Below are positions 6,989 through 11,642 of a stretch of 11,642 nucleotides of DNA, piece after piece; position 1 is the first letter of the stretch; each line of letters opens with the position of its first letter. The stretch is taken from assembly GCA_046263155.1 (NCBI GenBank), contig JBHELF010000129.1, positions 1-11,642 on the forward strand. The letters run 5' to 3'. Made by a program: the position numbers and the translations under genes. The notes beneath the pieces were generated by a model. The model was given only the letters and a program-made list of their open reading frames with translations. It made no database searches and was not told the DNA's origin. The DNA comes from DATADF01 sp046263155 (GTDB lineage: Bacteria > Actinomycetota > CADDZG01 > WHSQ01).

Positions 6989-8188
6989 TCAATTTCCCTC
7001 GTGGCCGAAGAAGCGCGCCGCGCCGGCGAGCTTCTCGATGATCATCGCCATTCCCTGGCCGCCGCCGACGCACATGGTCTCCAAGCCAAAGGTTGCGTCC
7101 TTGCTGCCGGCCAGATCGTTCAGGAGAGTGGTCATGATCCTGGCGCCCGTCATGCCATAGGGGTGCCCAAGCGCGATCGCCCCACCGTGCGGGTTGAGCT
7201 TGTCGCCGAAAGGATCGAGCCCGATCTCACGGCAGACGGGGATGACTTGGGCGGCGAAGGCCTCGTTTATCTGCACGACGTCGATGTTGTCGAGAGAGGT
7301 GCCCGCTTGCTTCAGGACCTTGCGGACTGCCTCGATAGGGCCGACTCCCATGATCTCGGGAGCCACTCCGGAGACCGAAGAGGCAACGATGCGCGCCAGG
7401 GGATCGATCCCCAGCTGCCGGGCGCGCTCGTCGCTCATCACGACAACCGCCGCCGCCCCGTCGTTCAGGGGACAGGAGTTGCCGGCCGTCACCTTGCCGT
7501 CGGGCTTGAAAGCGGGCTGGAGCTGCGCCAGCTTCTCGAGTGTCGAGGAAGCCCGGGGGCCGTCGTCCTGCTCCACAACCGTTCCGTCTTCCTTGGGGTA
7601 GGGAGTTATCTCCCGGGCAAAGAAACTGTTCTGCTGAGCGGCGACTGCTCGCTCCTGTGAACGCTGGGCGAAACGGTCCATCTCGTCGCGCTCGACGTCG
7701 AATTTCTCGGCAACGTTCTCTGCCGTAAGGCCCATCGGGATGTAAACGTTCGCGATCTCGGCGTCGTCCCCGAAGAGTTTGGGATGAAGCTCGTCCACGT
7801 CCTTTGGGTAGCCGTCGACTTGCGAGATCGACTCGACCCCACCGGCGACGAACGCGTCGCCCTCGCCTGCCTTGATCGCGTGGAAGGCCATTCGGATCGT
7901 CTGGAGGCTCGAGGCGCAGAAACGATTCACGGTGGTCCCCGGCACGTGGTCGGGCAGCCCCGCCAGCAACGCCGCTCGACGTCCCAGATTCATCCCTTGT
8001 TTTTCCTGAGGGAACCCGCAGCCGATTATCACGTCTACGATCTCGCCGGGGTCGAGCCCGGGGACCTTCTCCATAGCCGTCTTGATGGCGAAGGCGATGA
8101 GGTCATCGGGCCGGACGTCCGCCAGCGATCCCTTCTTGGCGCGGCCGATCGGCGTACGGGCGGCGGAGACGATTACGGCTTCAGGCAT
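6989..8188 (-). CDS. Acetyl-CoA acetyltransferase / 3-ketoacyl-CoA thiolase
   Basis: The 399-residue length is typical of thiolase II/FadA enzymes, which cleave 3-ketoacyl-CoA to acetyl-CoA plus a shortened acyl-CoA, or run in reverse to condense two acetyl-CoA. The acyl-carrying cysteine is Cys91 (NRFCASS). The other active-site motifs are NEAFA (308-312), NPHGG (332-336) with GHPYGMTG containing His342, and the second catalytic Cys373 (TMCVGGGQG). All catalytic residues are present. No signal peptide, so it is cytoplasmic. An AAGGAG Shine-Dalgarno lies 7 bases before the ATG at 8188, inside a possible hairpin. No hydratase or hydroxyacyl-CoA dehydrogenase gene is next to it, so chain-length preference and direction (beta-oxidation or biosynthesis) cannot be settled. 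It sits 63 bp downstream of the PHP gene on the same strand. Confidence 0.96.
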   Translation of the reverse strand: MPEAVIVSAARTPIGRAKKGSLADVRPDDLIAFAIKTAMEKVPGLDPGEIVDVIIGCGFPQEKQGMNLGRRAALLAGLPDHVPGTTVNRFCASSLQTIRMAFHAIKAGEGDAFVAGGVESISQVDGYPKDVDELHPKLFGDDAEIANVYIPMGLTAENVAEKFDVERDEMDRFAQRSQERAVAAQQNSFFAREITPYPKEDGTVVEQDDGPRASSTLEKLAQLQPAFKPDGKVTAGNSCPLNDGAAAVVVMSDERARQLGIDPLARIVASSVSGVAPEIMGVGPIEAVRKVLKQAGTSLDNIDVVQINEAFAAQVIPVCREIGLDPFGDKLNPHGGAIALGHPYGMTGARIMTTLLNDLAGSKDATFGLETMCVGGGQGMAMIIEKLAGAARFFGHEGN

Positions 8189-8192
8189 GGGG

Positions 8193-8221
8193 AGGCTCCT
8201 TCCTCGGTTTGCTCGGAGCCT
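8193..8221 (-). promoter_or_regulatory. Possible hairpin covering the thiolase Shine-Dalgarno
   Basis: On the minus strand AGGCTCC (8221-8215) can pair perfectly with GGAGCCT (8199-8193) across a 15-base loop. The 3' arm contains GGAG of the AAGGAG ribosome-binding site, and the ATG begins four bases after the stem. If it forms, the structure would limit thiolase translation. There is no ligand-binding architecture that I recognise, and the stem is short. Confidence 0.3.
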
Positions 8222-8251
8222 ACGCGCTCGGTGCGGAGCCGATCGCCCCGG

Positions 8252-9466
8252 TTACCTGACGTAGATCGGGGAGGTAAGCGCAACCATCACCAGGCGATTC
8301 CGGCAAAAGGTTGCCTCAGGCTGATCAAAAAGTTCCGCCACCTGGGAGAGCAGGTCGCAGAGCGGTTGGAGCAGGGGGCGCTGGTCCTTGGCGTCCTCCT
8401 GGTAGAGCTCGGCCCGAACCCAGCTCACTCCTTTTGGGATCCCAAACTCGTGGAAGCCGCCGTTATCCCATTCGGCGAGCGTCTGGGAACCATCGCCTAC
8501 GAGCCGAATCCGGTTACCGCCCATCCCGCCCCACGCGTACACGTCGAGGCCGCTCCCGGCAGGGACGGTGTCGCCCATCAGCTTCTCGAAGACGAAATCG
8601 CGATCGGAATCAATTCCGATCATCAGCGCGCGCCACTCGTGCGCAGGCGGGTGATGCGTGATGAACGTTCGCCCCCTACGAATCCCTTCGAGGATGGCGC
8701 GTGGCTGCCGCTTACGCGCGCAAACCCACGTCGTCGGTTGGCCGACGCCGGCGAGCGGCGTGACAGACCTCCAGTGGTTATCGCTTCCTCCCGTCGCCGT
8801 GACCTGGTAGCCGCGATCAAGAAACGAGTCGTACCACCGAAGGCTGAAATCGTTGTCGTTGGCGGCCGGGAGCGGTGGTTGATAGAACCAAGGCCCGAGA
8901 TTCCACACCTCGATCGAATCGGGCACGATCGCGTTTCCGTAGGCTTTGATCCACTCTCGGTCGGACGGGTGATTGATCTGGAAGATGCCGCCTAGCGAAT
9001 GCATCTCGCGCGCCAATCGACGAACGTTCTCCAGATCGCCTTTCCGGTTCTTCAGAAGCTTGGTCGTGCCGAGCATCTGCGAGTGGCCTTTCAGCGAGTT
9101 CTCGTAGCCGGGAATCCACTCCAGGGAACGGCCCCCATAGGCCTCGTCGCTTACGGAGCGCACGTCGTTGTGATCGGTGATGGCAATGAAGTCCAGTCCG
9201 CGCGCCTCGGCGAGCGCGGCTTGTTCTCCAACCGACCAGCCCCATGTGTGCGCCTCTTCGGGCCCCGTGTTGTCGTCGGACGGTCCTCCGTAGGAGTCAT
9301 GTGAATAGGTCGTGTGGACATGGAGATCGCCGGCGAACCATTCACAGTCGCGTCCCGCTGGTGTTCCCTTCGCGACCGCGATCTCCGCCGGCAGGGCTGA
9401 GAGGAGCCAGAGGGCGGCGAGGTAGGCCAAGGCCTTCGCTCTCATGGGGGCCGGGACTCTCGGCAT
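8252..9466 (-). CDS. Secreted PHP-domain metallohydrolase, CehA/McbA-like
   Basis: The protein has 404 residues from the ATG at 9466. An ATG at 9445 would remove seven residues, and neither start has a strong Shine-Dalgarno. Residues 9-32 form a signal peptide ending in AVA. The PHP metal-binding motifs appear in order: Asp47-His49-His51 in GDLHVHTTYSHD (with His56), Asp98-His99 in ITDHND, Glu122 in GYEN followed by His128 in GH, His166 in INHP, and Asp229-x-His231 in GGSDNH. This pattern marks a polynuclear metal hydrolase of the PHP superfamily. CehA/McbA relatives include carbaryl hydrolases, but most members act on unknown phosphate or carbamate/ester substrates. Residues from about 270 to 404 form a C-terminal beta-rich part. 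It follows the ceramidase-like gene by 11 bp, which suggests translational coupling, and precedes the thiolase by 63 bp. All metal ligands look intact, so it is probably active. Confidence 0.9.
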   Translation of the reverse strand: MPRVPAPMRAKALAYLAALWLLSALPAEIAVAKGTPAGRDCEWFAGDLHVHTTYSHDSYGGPSDDNTGPEEAHTWGWSVGEQAALAEARGLDFIAITDHNDVRSVSDEAYGGRSLEWIPGYENSLKGHSQMLGTTKLLKNRKGDLENVRRLAREMHSLGGIFQINHPSDREWIKAYGNAIVPDSIEVWNLGPWFYQPPLPAANDNDFSLRWYDSFLDRGYQVTATGGSDNHWRSVTPLAGVGQPTTWVCARKRQPRAILEGIRRGRTFITHHPPAHEWRALMIGIDSDRDFVFEKLMGDTVPAGSGLDVYAWGGMGGNRIRLVGDGSQTLAEWDNGGFHEFGIPKGVSWVRAELYQEDAKDQRPLLQPLCDLLSQVAELFDQPEATFCRNRLVMVALTSPIYVR

Positions 9467-9477
9467 TCTCGAATCGC

Positions 9478-11247
9478 CTAAAGGCCGAGTTCCGCTACGA
9501 GCGCCAGCTGAGTCTCGAGGACGTGATCGCCGAAGCAGGGATCGAGAGCGAAGAATTCTTCGTACTCGGCCGTCTGCGTCCCGTACTCCGTGGCTACGTT
9601 TGTCGTGCGGTCGAATTCGAAGCTCTGGATGATGTATCCGAGCGAGTCATTCGTCTGGCCGAAGACCATCGCCTGGACGGACTGGCGGGCCTTCGATTTC
9701 ACGACCTCAGTCATGTTCGAGAAGAGCTCGCCCGGGCCCGTCACGACGCCCAACTCACCGATCTTGAACGCCGAGATAGGCGTTCTCACCTGTTCCGCGC
9801 TTGCGGTCACGCAGGAGCGCGCGGCGCCGGGCCCGACCCCCTGCTTCGACCACTGATAGGCGCCCGGAGGGGCGGCTCCCTCCGATCCCGGCGTGAACTC
9901 TCGGTCGAAGGCTCCGATGGCGGCAAGGCCGAGTTCGGGCCAATTCGTGACGGGATGCTCGATCACCACCGATGTTGTCTTGATGTCGTTGCTTCGCAGG
10001 GAGGTCCCCGCCCGCCCGGTGTCCGCCGTCAGCAATTCGGCCAATTCGCGGCCCATGAAGTCGACCTCCTGCGGGGGTGTCATCCTCTCCGCTTTCTTCT
10101 CGGGGAGTGGCGGTGTCGCCGGCGACACATTGCCCAGGCCACCCTCGAATAACAGGGCCGTCCCTCCATTGATCCTTTCCAGGTGATGGTTCAGTGCCCC
10201 CGGCCAATCCGCGTGCAGCACCGCTTTCTGACATCCGTCCGCGTTGCAGTCGGCGTTCTGGTCGTCCAAAAGCGTTGGGTGGGCCGCGTAGTTGACCAAG
10301 GTCGCGATGACCTCACCGGTGGGTCTTCGCGCCTGCAGCCAGACCGCGAGGTAGTCCGGCGTGGAGTAGTAGTAATCACGTCTCTCGTTGTTGAAACGAC
10401 GAGCGTCGATCGCACCCACCGTTATCCGAGCCGGAGTCAATTGGGCGACGGCGCGCTCAGCGGACGCGATCACGGAGTCGCGGATCTGGTGCCAGTACCA
10501 CTTGGGGAGGCCACCCCAGCCCCCATATCCATCGGGACCGCCATGAGTATGCGTAGCACCGATCGCTATCGCCTCTTCGGATGGCAGCCCGACCCGCTGC
10601 GATATTGCCCGCCGCATGTCGAGCATCCCGCAGTCCTCACAGACGTCCGGGCGGTACACATGGAAGTACCCAACGGCGTCGATGATCTGGAAGACCACGG
10701 TCGTCGCCCCGTTTGATATCGCTATAGAGCGCACCCACACTCCGAAGTCCTCATCCACTCCCTCAGCGGCGCGCAGAGGTCCGATTCCGTAGCCACCGAG
10801 ATAGATGCAGTTCGGGTTGTGGCCCGGCCAACCGAGTGTCGAATCGGGAAAGAGTGAGGCGTGCGGTTCGCCGGGATCGATGTCGGGCTCGGGTGGTTGG
10901 GGGCTGTTGCACTCGCCCGGCTCCTTCACCCATTGGGCGGCCGGAACGGAGTTGTCCTTACGTGCCGAACCATCGGGTTGGTACAGCTTCGGGGTCGGAG
11001 CGAGCGAGGTCTTGTTCGCTCCGACCAGGAAAACGCCGGAGGGAAGTCGCTTGCCCTTTGGCGCCTTACCGGCCAGCTCTGCAATCTCTTGTGGACCGGT
11101 TTGGGGGCTCGTCTCGTTCGGGTTGCCAGCGGGCTCGTCGGCGACCTGCGTTCCGACGGGCCTGAGTCCGGCCCCTGCCCAGGCGAGCCCGATCGAGAGA
11201 ACGCCCGTCAGAAAGGCGACTACAGGGGTCTTGAGCCGAACATCCAT
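9478..11247 (-). CDS. Secreted neutral/alkaline ceramidase-like hydrolase, divergent
   Basis: The protein has 589 residues. The ATG at 11247 has AGGAG 7 bases upstream and begins a signal peptide (residues 1 to about 24, ending AWA). Residues 70-540 carry hallmarks of the neutral ceramidase N-terminal domain: ATHTHGGPDG (231-240, usual form THTHSGPGG), NYAAHPTLL (319-327), GNVSP (372-376, usual form GDVSPN with the nucleophile Ser, here Ser375), GPGELFSNM (504-512, Glu507) and NDSLGYI (533-539, Tyr538). The family cleaves amide bonds of N-acyl sphingosine with one zinc. I do not find the usual GIH-x-R zinc histidine; the matching stretch near 163-173 reads with Asp and Trp. The second ceramidase domain is absent: the protein ends 50 residues after Tyr538. 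Cysteine pairs (203/206, 334/339) suggest disulfides. Natural substrate is therefore uncertain; it may be another acyl amide or ester. It is the first gene of the minus-strand group. Confidence 0.85.
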   Translation of the reverse strand: MDVRLKTPVVAFLTGVLSIGLAWAGAGLRPVGTQVADEPAGNPNETSPQTGPQEIAELAGKAPKGKRLPSGVFLVGANKTSLAPTPKLYQPDGSARKDNSVPAAQWVKEPGECNSPQPPEPDIDPGEPHASLFPDSTLGWPGHNPNCIYLGGYGIGPLRAAEGVDEDFGVWVRSIAISNGATTVVFQIIDAVGYFHVYRPDVCEDCGMLDMRRAISQRVGLPSEEAIAIGATHTHGGPDGYGGWGGLPKWYWHQIRDSVIASAERAVAQLTPARITVGAIDARRFNNERRDYYYSTPDYLAVWLQARRPTGEVIATLVNYAAHPTLLDDQNADCNADGCQKAVLHADWPGALNHHLERINGGTALLFEGGLGNVSPATPPLPEKKAERMTPPQEVDFMGRELAELLTADTGRAGTSLRSNDIKTTSVVIEHPVTNWPELGLAAIGAFDREFTPGSEGAAPPGAYQWSKQGVGPGAARSCVTASAEQVRTPISAFKIGELGVVTGPGELFSNMTEVVKSKARQSVQAMVFGQTNDSLGYIIQSFEFDRTTNVATEYGTQTAEYEEFFALDPCFGDHVLETQLALVAELGL

Positions 11248-11254
11248 GAGTCCG

Positions 11255-11278
11255 CTCCTAGGGCAGCCGGCACCTAGG
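11255..11278 (-). promoter_or_regulatory. Paired CCTAGG sites overlapping the ceramidase-like gene's Shine-Dalgarno
   Basis: Two copies of the palindrome CCTAGG (11257-11262 and 11273-11278) are separated by 10 bases. The one nearer the gene overlaps AGGAG (11255-11259), the ribosome-binding site. In RNA the copies could pair and hide that site; in DNA they could be a repeated protein-binding site. Both ideas are speculative. Confidence 0.25.
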
Positions 11279-11331
11279 ACGATTTCGTTGTTACCTGGTC
11301 AGCCTCCTGCCGACCCCGGGCCGGGCGCGAA

Positions 11332-11360
11332 AGGAGCCCGGCTCCCCTAGCCGGGCTCCT
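11332..11360 (-). terminator. GC-rich hairpin, probable transcription terminator of the small ORF
   Basis: AGGAGCCCGGCT (11332-11343) and AGCCGGGCTCCT (11349-11360) form a perfect 12-bp stem around a 5-base loop. It lies 15 bases beyond the stop of the 61-codon gene and 84 bases before the ceramidase-like gene. On the minus strand only TT follows the stem, so the U-tract is weak, which is common for terminators in G+C-rich genomes. It should insulate the small gene from the genes downstream. Confidence 0.6.
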
Positions 11361-11375
11361 GAAGCGGGTAGTTAT

Positions 11376-11561
11376 TTAGCGGAAGAGCCCGTTCGTCGAA
11401 AGGACGAGGTCGGCGCAGGCGTCGATGATCTCGACCTGGTCGTGCGAGCGCGCGTCCTCCAGCGTGTTGAGCCAGTCACGGCCCTTCTCGGTCAGGTGCG
11501 GCATCGGCGAGGCATCGATCAGGCCCATCTGGCGCAGCTCTTCGATCACAGCGGTTCCCAT
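11376..11561 (-). CDS. Small hypothetical protein with a winged-helix-like core
   Basis: I do not recognise a family. From the ATG at 11561 it has 61 residues; a GTG at 11567 would add two, but the Shine-Dalgarno fits the ATG better. Residues 1-16 are predicted helical (IEELRQMGLI), followed by MPHLTEKGRDWLNTLED, where the LTEKG turn resembles the strand-turn-helix of winged-helix proteins in which a MarR- or PadR-like module ends. The remainder (VEIIDACADLVLSTNGLFR) is a second likely helix. No signal peptide, membrane segment or cysteine motif is visible, apart from one Cys. It could be a free-standing DNA-binding or protein-binding module; the resemblance rests on a few residues. A promoter-like pair upstream and a hairpin downstream support a real, monocistronic gene. 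Confidence 0.65.
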   Translation of the reverse strand: MGTAVIEELRQMGLIDASPMPHLTEKGRDWLNTLEDARSHDQVEIIDACADLVLSTNGLFR

Positions 11562-11563
11562 AC

Positions 11564-11572
11564 TCACCTCCC
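11564..11572 (-). promoter_or_regulatory. Strong Shine-Dalgarno that fixes the small gene's start
   Basis: GGGAGGTGA on the minus strand is a long match to the 16S 3' end. GGAGG lies 5 bases before the ATG at 11561, but would directly abut the GTG at 11567, so the ATG is preferred. Confidence 0.65.
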
Positions 11573-11606
11573 ACCCAATAGTCGGGATCCGTTGTGTTGG
11601 ACGCTC

Positions 11607-11635
11607 ACGGTAGCGAATGGTTTCTTGACTGTCAG
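11607..11635 (-). promoter_or_regulatory. Candidate sigma-70-type promoter for the small gene
   Basis: On the minus strand CTGACA (11635-11630) is one base from TTGACA. After 17 bases TACCGT (11612-11607) fits TAnnnT. Transcription would start about 40 bases before the ATG. The -10 matches only three consensus bases. Confidence 0.35.
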
Positions 11636-11642
11636 GTCAGGG

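Noticed and set aside
7784..8995. 403-codon plus-strand open frame across thiolase and PHP genes
   Set aside because: Despite its length it is antisense to two intact conserved genes and their intergenic region, with no motif or Shine-Dalgarno found.
9244..10152. 302-codon plus-strand open frame
   Set aside because: Antisense to the PHP gene's 5' end and the ceramidase-like gene; no domain is visible.

Overview
The window is chromosomal, G+C-rich bacterial DNA (roughly 60% G+C by eye) with eight recognisable protein genes plus one small hypothetical gene. No tRNA, rRNA, CRISPR array, insertion sequence or attachment site was seen, and no gene-free stretch exceeds about 130 bases. A stand-alone homodimeric-type pyruvate dehydrogenase E1 gene, a FadA-like thiolase, receiver-only response regulators and several secreted hydrolases would fit an Actinomycetota-like organism, perhaps an uncultured soil or freshwater lineage. 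That placement is inference, not proof.

Left part (1-3278, minus strand): a secreted calcineurin-like metallophosphoesterase with an N-terminal fibronectin-III-like domain lies 80 bp upstream of a secreted CocE/NonD (peptidase S15) hydrolase. The hydrolase runs off the left edge of the window and has no stop codon here. The two probably form one transcription unit.

Centre (3374-6532, plus strand): aceE, an 889-residue pyruvate dehydrogenase E1, is transcribed divergently from the metallophosphoesterase across a 95-bp gap. No E2 or E3 gene follows. A short receiver-only response regulator follows aceE. It collides head-on with a second receiver-only regulator on the minus strand, and the two stop codons overlap within the four bases CTAA (6529-6532).

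Right part (11247 down to 6529, minus strand): four co-directional genes read in the order ceramidase-like secreted hydrolase, secreted PHP-domain (CehA/McbA-like) metallohydrolase 11 bp downstream, thiolase after 63 bp, and receiver-only regulator after 91 bp. A 12-bp perfect hairpin (11332-11360) separates this group from a 61-codon hypothetical gene that begins near the right edge behind a good Shine-Dalgarno sequence and a plausible promoter.

How they may work together: four of the nine genes encode exported hydrolases with cysteine pairs consistent with disulfides, and they flank acetyl-CoA-forming or acetyl-CoA-using enzymes (AceE and thiolase). A scavenging programme in which extracellular hydrolysis feeds acyl-CoA metabolism is a reasonable inference, but nothing in the sequence demonstrates it. 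Nothing here is clearly a new defence, mobile or RNA system. The most unusual points are altered active-site motifs in the metallophosphoesterase and the ceramidase-like protein, the ceramidase-like/PHP gene pair, and the interlocked receiver genes.
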